64,000 nucleotides of DNA from Novosphingobium sp. JCM 18896 (GCF_025938095.1 NZ_JAPCZF010000007.1:110946-174945); one strand, 5' to 3'; shown: positions 53,914 through 63,301, numbered from the stretch's first letter. Program-made: numbers and translations. Notes: a model not told the origin generated them from the letters alone.

Positions 53914-55986
53914 ATGACAAGAAGCTGGCTCAAGCACCTGCCCTGGGCCACGACGGCCATTGTCGCGCTTGCCGCACTGAGCTTCGTTGCGGTCTCGCGC
54001 GGCGAGCCGATCAACGCGCTCTGGATCGTCGTCGCATCACTTGGCACGTTCCTCGTCGCCTATCGCTACTATGCGCTCTACATCGGCCGCACGGTGATGC
54101 GGCTCGATCCGGCGCGGCCGACACCAGCGGTCTACCGCGCAGACGGCCTCGACTATGTAGCGACCGACCGGCGCGTGCTGTTCGGGCATCATTTCGCGGC
54201 GATCGCCGGCGCAGGCCCTCTGGTCGGCCCGGTTCTCGCCGCACAGATGGGCTACCTCCCCGGCACCTTGTGGATCGTTGCGGGCGTCGTACTGGCGGGC
54301 GCCGTGCAGGATTTCATGGTCCTGTTCATCTCGATGCGCCGCGATGGCCGCTCGTTGGGCGAACTCGTCCGCATGGAAATGGGTTCGGCCGCCGGTACGA
54401 TCGCGCTGGTCGGCGCATTCCTGATCATGGTGATCATCCTTGCGGTGCTGGCGCTCATCGTCGTGCGCGCGCTTGCCGAAAGCCCATGGGGCACTTTCAC
54501 CGTCGCCGCGACCATTCCGCTCGCCATCGGGATGGGTGTCTACACGCGCTGGATCAGGCCCGGCCGGATCGGCGAGGTCTCGATCCTCGGCTTTATCGGC
54601 CTGATCCTTGCGATCGTCTTCGGCCAGACGGTGGCTGCCTCGCCGACCTGGGGGTCAGCGCTCACCTTCACACCGGTGCAGCTGTGCTGGATACTCGTCG
54701 CCTATGGCGCCGTCGCATCGATGTTGCCCGTCTGGCTGCTTCTCGCGCCGCGCGACTACCTGTCGACCTTCCTCAAGATCGGCGCGATCGCAGCGCTCGC
54801 CTTGGGTATCGTCATCATGGCGCCGCCTCTCCAGATGCCGCCGCTGACAAAATTCATTGCCGGAGGCGGCCCGGTCTGGTCGGGCGCGCTCTTTCCCTTC
54901 CTTTTCATCACCATCGCCTGCGGCGCCGTATCGGGCTTCCATGCGTTGATCGCCAGCGGCACGACACCCAAGCTCATCGCCAGCGAGACCGACGCACCGC
55001 TGATCGGCTACGGTGCCATGCTGATGGAGGCTTTCGTCGCCATCATGGCGCTCATAGGGGCCTCCATCCTCGATCCGGGTCTCTATTTCGCGATGAACAG
55101 CCCGGCCGCCGTCGTGGGCAGCGATCCCCAAAGCGCAGCTGCTGCTGTGACAGCCATGGGATTTCCGGTTTCCGCCGACGTTCTGGCGCAGACCGCGCGA
55201 GACGTCGGCGAGCACACCATCGTCTCGCGGACCGGCGGCGCGCCGACCCTCGCCGTCGCGATGGCAGAGATTTTCAGCCATGTGGTCGGCGGTCCGGCGA
55301 TGAAGGCCTTCTGGTATCATTTCGCCATCCTGTTCGAAGCGCTATTCATCCTCACCGCGGTCGATGCGGGCACCCGTGCGGGCCGCTTCATGCTCCAGGA
55401 TCTCATCGGCCTCGCCGTGCCCTCGTTTCGCGATACAAGTTCGCTCCTACCGGGCGCCGTCGCCACGCTGTTGTGCGTCGGCGCCTGGGGATTCTTCCTC
55501 TACCAGGGCGTCACCGATCCCTTGGGCGGCGTAAACACGCTCTGGCCGGTCTTCGGGATCTCCAACCAGATGCTGGCGGCGATCGCGCTGATGCTCGCCA
55601 CGGTGGTGCTGTTTCGCATGAAGCGCGATCGCTATGCCTGGGTCACCGTCGTACCAACGGCCTTGCTCCTCATCTGCACCTTGACGGCGGGATCGCTCAA
55701 GATCTTCTCGGCCGACCCCGCCGTGAGCTTCCTGGCGCACGCCCGCAAGTTCTCAGCGGCAGCGGCCCGCGGCGAAATTCTCGCCCCGGCAAACTCGATG
55801 GCCGACATGGAGCGTATCGTTTTCAATGATCGGGTGGACCTCGCCCTGTGCTCGCTGTTCCTGCTCATCGTCGTGACGCTCCTGGTCTTCACGATCAGGA
55901 CTTGCCTCGCGGCGCGGCGCAGCGAAGTTTCTCTCGTGCGAGAGGCGGCAGGGGCGGCAAGGACGGCAGGGGCGATAGGGGCATGA
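53914..55986 (+). CDS. cstA: CstA family carbon starvation/pyruvate transporter
   Basis: Membrane protein of 690 residues with many hydrophobic helices and the CstA-family motifs (LFGHHFAAIAGAGPLVGPVLAAQ in two halves, TPKLIASETDA, PVFGISNQMLAA). CstA and BtsT carry pyruvate or peptides, taking up carbon under starvation. The length fits the family. ATG 53914 has GGAGAA upstream. It is coupled to the YbdD gene by ATGA. Possible link: pyruvate produced by the HpaI-type aldolase, but the gene may be a general uptake system. Confidence 0.93.
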   Translation: MTRSWLKHLPWATTAIVALAALSFVAVSRGEPINALWIVVASLGTFLVAYRYYALYIGRTVMRLDPARPTPAVYRADGLDYVATDRRVLFGHHFAAIAGAGPLVGPVLAAQMGYLPGTLWIVAGVVLAGAVQDFMVLFISMRRDGRSLGELVRMEMGSAAGTIALVGAFLIMVIILAVLALIVVRALAESPWGTFTVAATIPLAIGMGVYTRWIRPGRIGEVSILGFIGLILAIVFGQTVAASPTWGSALTFTPVQLCWILVAYGAVASMLPVWLLLAPRDYLSTFLKIGAIAALALGIVIMAPPLQMPPLTKFIAGGGPVWSGALFPFLFITIACGAVSGFHALIASGTTPKLIASETDAPLIGYGAMLMEAFVAIMALIGASILDPGLYFAMNSPAAVVGSDPQSAAAAVTAMGFPVSADVLAQTARDVGEHTIVSRTGGAPTLAVAMAEIFSHVVGGPAMKAFWYHFAILFEALFILTAVDAGTRAGRFMLQDLIGLAVPSFRDTSSLLPGAVATLLCVGAWGFFLYQGVTDPLGGVNTLWPVFGISNQMLAAIALMLATVVLFRMKRDRYAWVTVVPTALLLICTLTAGSLKIFSADPAVSFLAHARKFSAAAARGEILAPANSMADMERIVFNDRVDLALCSLFLLIVVTLLVFTIRTCLAARRSEVSLVREAAGAARTAGAIGA

Positions 55987-56165
55987 GCCGGCTGCTTGCG
56001 CGTTTGTGCGAGGTAGCACGATCGATGGTCGGGCAGCCGTCCTATGAGAGCTATCTCGCGCATATGAAGGAGCATCATCCTGATCGCGAGCCCATGTCCG
56101 CTATCGAATTCTTCAGAGACCGCGAGAAGGCACGATACGGATCGGGAGGCGGACGGTGCTGCTGA
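55983..56165 (+). CDS. YbdD/YjiX family small protein
   Basis: Protein of 60 residues, the DUF466 (YbdD/YjiX) partner usually encoded directly after CstA. It has MVGQPSYESYLAHMKEHHP and IEFFRDREKARYGSGGGRCC, both typical. The four-base ATGA overlap with cstA indicates co-translation. Reported as needed for the CstA/BtsT transporters in other bacteria. Confidence 0.9.
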   Translation: MSRLLARLCEVARSMVGQPSYESYLAHMKEHHPDREPMSAIEFFRDREKARYGSGGGRCC

Positions 56166-56442
56166 CACGGACGACTAGCCGCCAGCCTCGCGATCCGGCC
56201 CGATCGTCCCGGTTCTGCCTGACGAGGTCCGGCGCGACGGCCAGCACGCCGATGTGCTTCACTCGCCGGCCTGCGGCCAGGCAGAAGTCGCGATCGACGG
56301 GTTGATCCTCGCAAATTGCTCGGACGAATTCAGTATTCGCTCCGTCCGACGCGGCGAGACCTTGACGACCATCATCTTGAAAGGCGTGGGCCGGCACCTG
56401 CAATGCCCGCCTCCCCATCCCGGCTGGTCGCCCCCACCGCGC
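56166..56442. other. Convergent intergenic region
   Basis: 277 bases between YbdD and the ferredoxin gene with no supported frame; the ferredoxin reductase that might be expected near a P450-ferredoxin pair is not here. Confidence 0.35.
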
Positions 56443-56655
56443 TCAGGCGACCGAAGCATCTTCCGAAAGCGAAATCGCGCGCGCGGGGCACTGGCTCTCC
56501 GCCCGGCGCATCGCGTCCTCATCGGCGGGCGCCACTTCGCTGACGAGAACGACGGCGTAGCCATCGTCGTGCAGTTCGAAGATTTCCGGCGCGATGCCCG
56601 TGCAGATGCCGAAACCCGCGCAGATATCCGGATTGACCTGGACTTTCATGGTCAT
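56443..56655 (-). CDS. Ferredoxin ([3Fe-4S] type, P450-linked)
   Basis: Ferredoxin of 70 residues with three cluster cysteines, Cys12, Cys18 and Cys56, and no fourth cysteine (CAGFGIC with Phe in the middle, then CP). This is the [3Fe-4S] pattern of P450-associated ferredoxins. Its start overlaps the P450 stop (ATGA), so it is co-translated with and should feed electrons to that P450. It is the only ferredoxin gene seen in the window, although five P450s and a Rieske oxygenase are present. Confidence 0.92.
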   Translation of the reverse strand: MTMKVQVNPDICAGFGICTGIAPEIFELHDDGYAVVLVSEVAPADEDAMRRAESQCPARAISLSEDASVA

Positions 56656-57962
56656 TCCGCCTCCTTCGCGTCGAATTCGAGGGCGATGTGGGTCAGGCCG
56701 CGCAGGATGAAGGTCGGCAGATAGCGGTAGCGCCGCGCGCCGGCGGGCCCGTGAACCTTCTCCGAGATGCGGATGCCGCTGGTCCGATCGAACATGCGAT
56801 TGAGCGCGACGATCGTTTCCGCTCTCGCCAGAGGCGCGCCTGGGCAGGCGTGGCGCCCTGCGCCAAAGCCGACATGGAGACGCGCGTTCTTACGATCGAG
56901 CTGGAATTCCGCCGGGTTCTCGAACTTTCGAGCATCTCGGTTTGCTGCCCCGTTGGCGATGAACAGGAACGTGCCGGCCGCAACGTCGATGCCGCCCACC
57001 GTCGTCGGCATCTTGGTCAGGCGGAAGTCGCCTTTCACCGGGCCCTCGGTGCGCATGCACTCCTCGACGAAATTGGGAATGAGGCTGCGATCCTCGCGCA
57101 GGCGCTTCTGGATATCGGGGCGATCGCCGATGAGCTGGAAGGCGTAGCTCAGCAGCCGGACGGTGGTCTCCTGCCCGGCCGCGAAGACATTGGCGGCAAT
57201 GCGAGCGACGTCCATGGGCTCGGGCACCGAACCATCGGGGAACGTGGCCTTGGCAAGCCCGGTGAGAACGTCCTCGCGCGGATTGGCGCGGCGGTCCTCG
57301 ATGTAGGCCGAGAACTTGTCGTAGAGGAATTCCAGGGGACCGTGCGTCACCTCACCATCGGTGCCGCCAACGACGGCGCCGCCGCTCTCCTGCTCCACGC
57401 GGATCAGGTGCTTGCGGAATTCGACGCGGTCCTCGGGCGGCACGCCCAAGAGGTCGGAGACGACGAGCACGGCGAAAGGCTGCGCGAAATCATCCATGAA
57501 CTCGCAGGCGCCGCGACCGATGAACGTGTCGATCTGCTCGTCGGCCAGCCGCCACATGAAATCCTCGTTTTCCTTGAGGCGCCGCGGGGTAATCAGCGAC
57601 ATCAGCAGGGAACGGTGGGCGGAATGAACCGGCGGGTCCATCGTCGGAAGCTGGTCGTGAAACGGCGTCTTGTCGCGCCATTCCTCGATGAGCTCGGAGA
57701 TGTCCTCGTTGCGATGCTGATCGAGCGGAATCGGGCAGCCACCGAAAGGCCCGGTCGTCGACATGCAGGAGGAGAAGCGTTCGGGATCGTTGTAGATCTC
57801 CAGCGCCTCGTTGTAGCCCGTGACCATGAGGATGCCATGATGGGGCTCGCGCTGCACCGGCGACTTCGTTCTCAGATAGTCGAAATAGGGATAGGGATCG
57901 GCGACCCACCGGTCGCTGAGGAAGAAGTCGTGGGCTTCGAAATCCTGGGCCTGATCGTTCAT
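56652..57962 (-). CDS. Cytochrome P450
   Basis: P450 of 436 residues: I-helix FAAGQETTVRLL, ExxR in EECMR, heme loop FGAGRHACPGAPLAR with Cys373. ATG 57962 has AAGGAG six bases upstream. Followed directly by its ferredoxin. The CPG heme loop and length suggest a bacterial monooxygenase outside the four other P450s' subgroup. Confidence 0.93.
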   Translation of the reverse strand: MNDQAQDFEAHDFFLSDRWVADPYPYFDYLRTKSPVQREPHHGILMVTGYNEALEIYNDPERFSSCMSTTGPFGGCPIPLDQHRNEDISELIEEWRDKTPFHDQLPTMDPPVHSAHRSLLMSLITPRRLKENEDFMWRLADEQIDTFIGRGACEFMDDFAQPFAVLVVSDLLGVPPEDRVEFRKHLIRVEQESGGAVVGGTDGEVTHGPLEFLYDKFSAYIEDRRANPREDVLTGLAKATFPDGSVPEPMDVARIAANVFAAGQETTVRLLSYAFQLIGDRPDIQKRLREDRSLIPNFVEECMRTEGPVKGDFRLTKMPTTVGGIDVAAGTFLFIANGAANRDARKFENPAEFQLDRKNARLHVGFGAGRHACPGAPLARAETIVALNRMFDRTSGIRISEKVHGPAGARRYRYLPTFILRGLTHIALEFDAKEAE

Positions 57963-58477
57963 GTTGGCTCCTTGTCGAGCGCTTTGCGCGCCCTCCATCC
58001 CGGAGGGTCACATAGCCCTGCCCGACGTTTTCGCAAAGGCCGCCAGGCACCAGCCCGTAGAATTAGGGCACCGCCGAAAAGCCGTTCGTTCTTGAAGGGA
58101 ATTGCGCTGAGAGAGCCCTGCCCCGCACAAGCTGCAAGGGACCGGCAGACTGCTATTTCCCGACGTCCGATCGGGCAGGATCCGATCCACGAACTTGTCG
58201 CCCAACCGCCCGACGGATGGACGTGTGACGCCCCGTGGGCAAATGGCCTGGCGAAGAATATAGCCGGCATTGTCTCCAGACGAATGCCGGCTCAGGGACG
58301 CGGGTCACCGATCCTGCGATCGATGACGCGCACGGGGAGAGGTTGAGAAGTAGAAGCGGATCGACGTCGAGATCGTCCGGCCCGAAACGTACCGCGCCGT
58401 CACGATACCATTCGCCGGCATGCTCGACTGGTCCGCGTCGAAGAAGCTCTGGACGTCGAACACTTTGTTGGGATTGA
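57963..58477. other. Intergenic region with long inverted repeat
   Basis: About 515 bases without a recognised gene, between the P450 promoter and a dead phosphotriesterase-family gene. It holds a strong hairpin at 58262-58292. It may include an eroded 5' end of the phosphotriesterase gene, but I could not follow it. Confidence 0.4.
58262..58292. terminator. Strong hairpin, terminator or repeat
   Basis: 10-bp perfect stem AGCCGGCATT / AATGCCGGCT with an inner GTCT/AGAC extension. No adjacent live gene clearly uses it. It could be a terminator relic or the end of a repeat. Confidence 0.45.
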
Positions 58478-59051
58478 GCAACAGGGGCTGGCGAACTAAA
58501 ATGCGCGATCGAGATGCAAGGCCTGCGCCCTGGAGTTGAGCGCATCATGCGCACGGTCGGCCGCGCCCACGTGCTCACCGGCACGCCGATGACCGTCCAC
58601 ACCGCGACCCAGGCCCAAACAGGATTGATCGCCCAGCGCGTTCTGTCCGAGGAAGGCGTGAATCTCGAGCACGTGATCATCGGCCATTGCGGCGACAGCA
58701 AGGATATCGACTATCTGATGAAGCTAGCCGATCGCGGCTCGCTGCTCGGCATGAATCGGTTCGGCGTCGTGTTCACGATCCGATGGAAGAGCGTGTCGCG
58801 ACGATCATCGAAATGGCCAAACGCGGCTATGTGAGCCAATTGGCGCTATCCCACGATTGCCGCGCCTGGTCGGACTTCTACCCCCGGGGTCGAAGATTAT
58901 CATGTCGCCATACCTCGCCATCACTACCTTCACATTCACGAGGAAGTGATCCCCGCTTTATTGGAGGCCGGCCTCGGCGAAGGCGAACGCGACATGATGT
59001 TTCGCGACAAACCGCGCCGGCAGAGTTCGGCGGCAAATTTCGCGCAGCGCT
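58478..59051 (+). pseudogene. Phosphotriesterase-family hydrolase remnant
   Basis: Three frames are needed to read the family. The first gives ATGAGELKCAIEMQGL, GVERIMRTVGRAHVLTGTPM, EEGVNLEHVIIGHCGD and ADRGSLLGMNRFGV; the second gives DPMEERVATIIEMAKRGYVS, QLALSHDCRAWSDFYP; the third gives HHYLHIHEEVIPALLEAGLG and ends at 59051. These follow the phosphotriesterase/lactonase order (HIGHCGD-like, RFG, LSHD). The N-terminal third with the first HxH motif is not found. It is inactive by frameshift. Confidence 0.8.
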
Positions 59052-59167
59052 GATCGCGTGACGTCGCATTGCCGCTGATTTTTGCAATCTTTCTTGGCAC
59101 GCCCGAAGCGGCCTTTCCAAACGGGGAACTACGTCGCCCTGAACTGGGACCAGCAGAGCCCCCGGCC

Positions 59168-59368
59168 TTAGCTGACCTGTTCGCCGATTTTCGTGATGGT
59201 CACGGTCTCCCACATATCCGCGGACAGGATTTCTGCGCCGAGAGGTAGCGATAGGTAAACCGACCCATCATCCAAGAGTTCGAAGCCAAGGCTTTCGAAA
59301 ATGGTATCGGGGGCGCCGCTCTCCGCCAAAGCGGCAGCGATGCTGACACGGTATCTGTGATGCGACAT
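59168..59368 (-). CDS. Small hypothetical protein
   Basis: Protein of 66 residues (MSHHRYRVSIAAALAES..., GFELLDDGSVYLSLPL). Not recognised. The composition looks like a real protein, and a GGAG ribosome site stands five bases before the ATG. It lies between the dead phosphotriesterase gene and the toxin gene. No function is assigned. Confidence 0.5.
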   Translation of the reverse strand: MSHHRYRVSIAAALAESGAPDTIFESLGFELLDDGSVYLSLPLGAEILSADMWETVTITKIGEQVS

Positions 59369-59483
59369 GCGATCTCCGTCACCTGGGCACAGCCTAGATT
59401 ATCTCCTCCGGGGGCCGATCAAAATACATCTCCAAACTCAATGTTTCAGCGTGCGGTTATAGCACCGGATTCCAGTCCCTGAA

Positions 59484-59966
59484 CTAGGTACCGCGCAGAA
59501 CGCGTGGGTCGTAAAGCCACTTCCTGACTTTGCGCGCGGAAACGCGGGCCGCAGCGGGATGCGCGGGATTGATGAGCAGGTTTCGTTCCTCGGGCACGAT
59601 AACGGACGGCACCACGAGCAGAAGCGACAGCCGACTTTTCGCCCACCCCGTTCCAAAAGCGATGCTTGCGCGCCCCGCAGGCTCGGCATCCCAACCGACG
59701 AGCTCGGTAGGCTCGACCTGTTCGGCCGATGCCAGCAAGTCGTCGGGGATGTCGATCGCCACGAGATATCGGTTGAGCGGCAAGGCACCGACACCCAGAT
59801 GAACGAGCGTTTCGAGACAAGCGAGCGAGCGAGAACTGGACGCATAGACCAAGGGAACCCCGACCTCGTTCCAGCGCCCTCCGAAGACTTCCGCGCCCGT
59901 GCCCGACAGGTCATCGGCCTCGTAGGTTTTAGAGTCCGGCGAGATGCGCCAGAAGGTCTCGCTCAT
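59484..59966 (-). CDS. RES domain toxin
   Basis: Protein of 160 residues of the RES family: FWRISP at the N-terminus, FGGRWNEVGVPLVYASSS (Arg31) and CLETLVHLG (Glu52) are the conserved Arg and Glu segments, and an ISxWLYDP-like end (RKWLYDPRVL). Known RES toxins degrade NAD+. The start overlaps the antitoxin stop (ATGA), in the usual antitoxin-first order. The pair should be a functional type II system. Confidence 0.92.
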   Translation of the reverse strand: MSETFWRISPDSKTYEADDLSGTGAEVFGGRWNEVGVPLVYASSSRSLACLETLVHLGVGALPLNRYLVAIDIPDDLLASAEQVEPTELVGWDAEPAGRASIAFGTGWAKSRLSLLLVVPSVIVPEERNLLINPAHPAAARVSARKVRKWLYDPRVLRGT

Positions 59967-60442
59967 GCGTAGACGCCGGCCAACATCTGCCCGAGCGTGC
60001 GCGAGATCAGTGCCTGGCCTTCCATCGTGTCGAGATAGGCTATGGGTTTTACTCCCCCGAAGGCAGGAAGCGGCCTCCGCAGCCAATCAGAGAGCCACTC
60101 GGCCGCATCGAACCCTTCGGGGTCTCCGGCCTCTTCAACCATCGCCTGTACCTGCCCCACGAGCTTCACGAGCCCGATGACCCGCTCCCCCTCGTCTATC
60201 GCGAGGGTCTCGTCGTTGACCGCCTTGCGATTGACGGTTGCCGTCTTCAGGCCGAGCGCATCGAGCATGACCTTCTGGTCGAGCTGGAAGCGATTGAAGA
60301 GCAGCTTGGCTTTGCGTGCCGACACGCCGCTCTTGATGAACGCAATCCGATCCGCGGGCATTGCCGAGTAGACGGCCCGGAAGTCGAATGCCTGCCCTGG
60401 CTTAGCGGAAGGGGATTTGCGGGTGACGACTGCTTCCGCCAT
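59963..60442 (-). CDS. Xre/MbcA/ParS-type antitoxin
   Basis: Protein of 159 residues with an N-terminal DNA-binding region (about 25-75) and a C-terminal toxin-binding DUF2384/MbcA-ParS domain with the FGGVKPIAYLDTMEGQALIS motif. The ATG at 60442 follows AAAGGAG; an ATG at 60487 is the alternative. It is the first gene of the pair and probably represses it, as usual for this class. An 8-bp palindrome ATGATCAT at 60476-60483 lies upstream. Confidence 0.9.
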   Translation of the reverse strand: MAEAVVTRKSPSAKPGQAFDFRAVYSAMPADRIAFIKSGVSARKAKLLFNRFQLDQKVMLDALGLKTATVNRKAVNDETLAIDEGERVIGLVKLVGQVQAMVEEAGDPEGFDAAEWLSDWLRRPLPAFGGVKPIAYLDTMEGQALISRTLGQMLAGVYA

Positions 60443-60683
60443 AATTGCGCTCCTTTGAGCACTAAGATAGCTCATATGATCATCCATTCAACTGAAACGT
60501 GACCCGTGACTTTTCCGCCACTTTTGAGATCAAGCTGTTCTTTGAGATCACAGGGACCGCAAAAGATTGCGGGAAGCCGACCGTCGAGATTCACCCCATT
60601 CTGGCGCGAATGGCGCCGCGCAGGTTGACGAGCCAGAGCGCAAAAATTTCCACTTGGCGAGCCCACCGTGACAAACATGTGCC

Positions 60684-60705
60684 GAGTGTGGGGTTGAGTG
60701 TGGGG
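60684..60705. repeat. Short direct repeat
   Basis: GAGTGTGGGG repeated with a two-base spacer. It stands in the gene-free stretch between the antitoxin and a dead SDR. It is short, and no function is claimed. Confidence 0.35.
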
Positions 60706-60739
60706 TAAGGATTACAAGATCAATTTTTTTACTTAATTA

Positions 60740-61489
60740 TCAACACGATAAATCTAAAATACGAATCCCTCCGTCGGTGATGTAGTCCGCTGCGGGCGAC
60801 AGAAGATAGAGCACAAGATCCGCCACCTCCTCGGGCCGGCCAGCGCGCCCCCAGGGTATCGCCGCGGCCTTGAGCGCCAGCTCTGCCGGGTCGTCGAGCG
60901 CAGACTGGTTCATCGGCGTCAGGATCATTCCCGGCGCCACGGCGTTTACCGCGATCCCGCGCGGGGCGAGCTCGAGCGCCAGCGTCGCGGTGAGTTGCGC
61001 GAGTCCGCCCTTGGCGCTGTCGTAATCGACGGCCCCCGCAGAGGCGCACGTTCATGGATCGACGAGATGTTGACGATGCGCGCCCCGCCCCGACGCCCCT
61101 CCAAACCTCGGACGAGCTGCCGGCACGTAAGGAACGGTCCATGCAGATCAGCCCATAATGCGGTCGAACTGGGCGAGGCTCGTGTCCTGGACCGGTGTCC
61201 CGGTCATGTTGAAGCCGGCGGAATTTACCAGGAGCCTGACTGGTCCGAAGCTCGCTTCGGCGGCGGTATACAGCGCCTCGACGTCGGTTTCGCTTCCCAC
61301 GTCAGCCTGCCTTGAAATGGCCTTGCCGCCGGCCGCGACTATCTCGGAAACCACCGCCTCGGCGGCCGCCTCATCATGGAATCACGTCAGCGCGACGGCA
61401 GCGCGGGCCTGGCCGAGCGCCAATGCGCAGGCCTTGCCGACGCCCGATTCACCTCCGGTGACAACGGCGCATGTCCAGGCGAGATCCAT
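60740..61489 (-). pseudogene. SDR remnant
   Basis: Starts as an SDR (AVVTGGESGVGKACALALGQ), meets an in-frame TGA near 61380, continues in the same frame (FHDEAAAEAVVSEI, VRLLVNSAGFNMTG), then needs frame changes to follow LHGPFLTCRQLVRG, GGARIVNISSI, DYDSAKGGLAQLTATLALEL and PGMILTPMNQSALDDPAEL. It ends at 60740 with GGIRILDLSC. It therefore carries at least one nonsense and two frameshift changes. Confidence 0.82.
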
Positions 61490-61499
61490 GTTTGGATAA

Positions 61500-61950
61500 C
61501 GTCCCCGTGCCGCCGCAGTTTCATGAAAACACTGTAAGATTTGGGCTCGTGACGATCGCCGCCGCCCGTAGTGACGCTACGCAGCGACTCGCCAGTCTCA
61601 TCGACCTTGAAAGTGCCGTCCGGCTTCCGCGTTAGCGCGCGGCCGTCTTGAAGTATCCAGTCGCTTTCCGGACCGCTGCGCATCTCGACGATGATAAAGC
61701 GCTCGCCCGCTTCGCTAATGGCAAGGTGCTTGCCGGTGATACGCCACACATTATCACTCCGATGATCTAAAAAAGGAATTCCGCGGCTGACACGAGGTCG
61801 ACCATATCGCCGAGGATCGGCGCGGGAACACTGACCACCCGAACGACATGAAAACGCATAGCGCTTCCACAGGTTCGCATCGCTCCCGCGCTCGGCGATG
61901 GCGGTCGGGAAGCTAGGCAGTCCTACGGGACGTTTCGCGATCGAAATCAT
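61500..61950 (-). other. Unresolved open frame next to dead SDR
   Basis: An open frame (ending at 61387, inside the SDR remnant) whose middle reads like protein (GKHLAISEAGERFIIVEMRS, SDWILQDGRALTRKPDG). No ribosome site precedes the first ATG and I recognise no family. It may be a fragment of a small gene. Confidence is low. Confidence 0.25.
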
Positions 61951-61952
61951 TG

Positions 61953-62303
61953 TCAGCGGGAGCGGCTGGCACGGATCGCGCGCCAGTAGCCATCAATGGC
62001 CCTTGACAGAAGCAAGGGCGAGGCCTCCTCGGCAATCAGGTCCTTGAGTATGGGAACCAGCCCATCGCCGAACTTCGAAAGGTAGACCCCCGGTATCGAC
62101 TCAACGACGTCATCCGAGAGGCCGCTGGCCCGACCGCACATGGCCTCGATCAGGACATCCACGAGGCGTCTCGCCGCATAGTCGTCCTCGGCCGACGGCC
62201 CGGCGTCGCCGTCGTGGGAGAAATATCGCGTCATCGCATCCTCGATGTCGGCACGACGCAACATGACGTAGGTCGCGAGATTGCTCTCGGCTGCTTCCTT
62301 CAT
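61953..62303 (-). CDS. Hypothetical protein
   Basis: Protein of 116 residues (MKEAAESNLATYVMLRRADI, EDAMTRYFSHDGDAGPSAED...). Not recognised. A GGAG ribosome site lies about eight bases before ATG 62303 and the composition is protein-like, rich in acidic and helical stretches. Function unknown. Confidence 0.5.
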   Translation of the reverse strand: MKEAAESNLATYVMLRRADIEDAMTRYFSHDGDAGPSAEDDYAARRLVDVLIEAMCGRASGLSDDVVESIPGVYLSKFGDGLVPILKDLIAEEASPLLLSRAIDGYWRAIRASRSR

Positions 62304-63120
62304 TTTAGGGTCTCCGTGGATGCCGCGTCGCCGCGGACCTCTTTCCTATCCGCTACGGGCCGATTCCGGCCGCGGTCAGCCCCGACGGCGCCGCTTGGCC
62401 TATCGGCTGCGGCGCGCCGAGGCCGCGGAGCGGGTCATGAGGCTGCCACCGTGCGCCTGGAGACGAAGAAAAGTAAGGTGGACGACCATCTGGGCACCGT
62501 ATCACCGAAGCGGCCTCAGGCAAACCACGCCGTTTAGCAATCCGCCGGATGTGCCAACGTCACGCGCCCTGAGTCCAGACGCCGCGAAGCAGCAAGGGCG
62601 GAAGTGCGGCGGAAGCCCGACCTATTCCAGCGTTACGCCGGTCACCGGTTGCAATCCGACCGCCAGTCCCCAGGTTGAGAGAGAAGAAGAGGAGGTGCGA
62701 AGTGCCGGGTCGGGCACAATGGTGGGATCAACGAGGGCGGTGCGCGGCGCTCATCCTATTATTCGGCCTCCTGGCTGGCAGCTCCTCCGTCTCAAATCCG
62801 CCGTCAGTTCGCGATGCAGTCGCGCGGCTCACGCCTTTTCGATCGAGCAACGCCGCGGCGGTCCCCCTAGCAAACCTCCGCTCCAGTCCCCGCGAGAGCC
62901 AACCGACGCTCCTGCCGGACCTCTACCCACCTCCGGCACCGAAGATCCTCCGCCGGGTCGGTCTTCTGCACCCCGCGCCCCAGGCAAAACCCACACTCTC
63001 CGCCAACACTCCCGGCGCGCGTTCGACCTACTATCGCGCGCGTGCTCCTCCCCAGGCTTGAGGCCCCAACACGCTCAAGCAGCGGGCGCACAGTGCCCGC
63101 GTCATATTCTGGAGGAAATC
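62304..63120. other. Long region without recognised gene
   Basis: About 817 bases. Forward frames here lack family features and are proline-, arginine- and serine-rich, as expected from GC-rich noncoding DNA. It may hold debris of earlier genes. The promoter of the YdcH gene should be at its right end. Confidence 0.35.
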
Positions 63121-63294
63121 ATGTCAGCTGCAGCTTTTAGACTGACGAACATTCATCGTCGCCTGGACGAGGCCATCAAGCGTGAAAGTCGCGCCGTACT
63201 CCCCGACAGCTTCAGGATTTTACGTCTCAAGAAACTTCGATTGGCCGTAAAGGACCGCCTGACCGCGCTGATGCGTAAGAAGGCGAAGAACTGA
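63121..63294 (+). CDS. YdcH family (DUF465) small protein
   Basis: Protein of 57 residues: a short N-terminal part and a basic helical end (FRILRLKKLRLAVKDRLTAL), the usual pattern of DUF465/YdcH in alphaproteobacteria. ATG 63121 has GGAGGAAAT just upstream. Function unknown; often near stress or growth genes. A hairpin follows at 63302-63325. Confidence 0.75.
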   Translation: MSAAAFRLTNIHRRLDEAIKRESRAVLPDSFRILRLKKLRLAVKDRLTALMRKKAKN

Positions 63295-63301
63295 TGATGC
63301 G

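Noticed and set aside
60684..60705. Direct repeat as an integration (att) site
   Set aside because: Short, and no integrase or tRNA gene is present nearby to support it.
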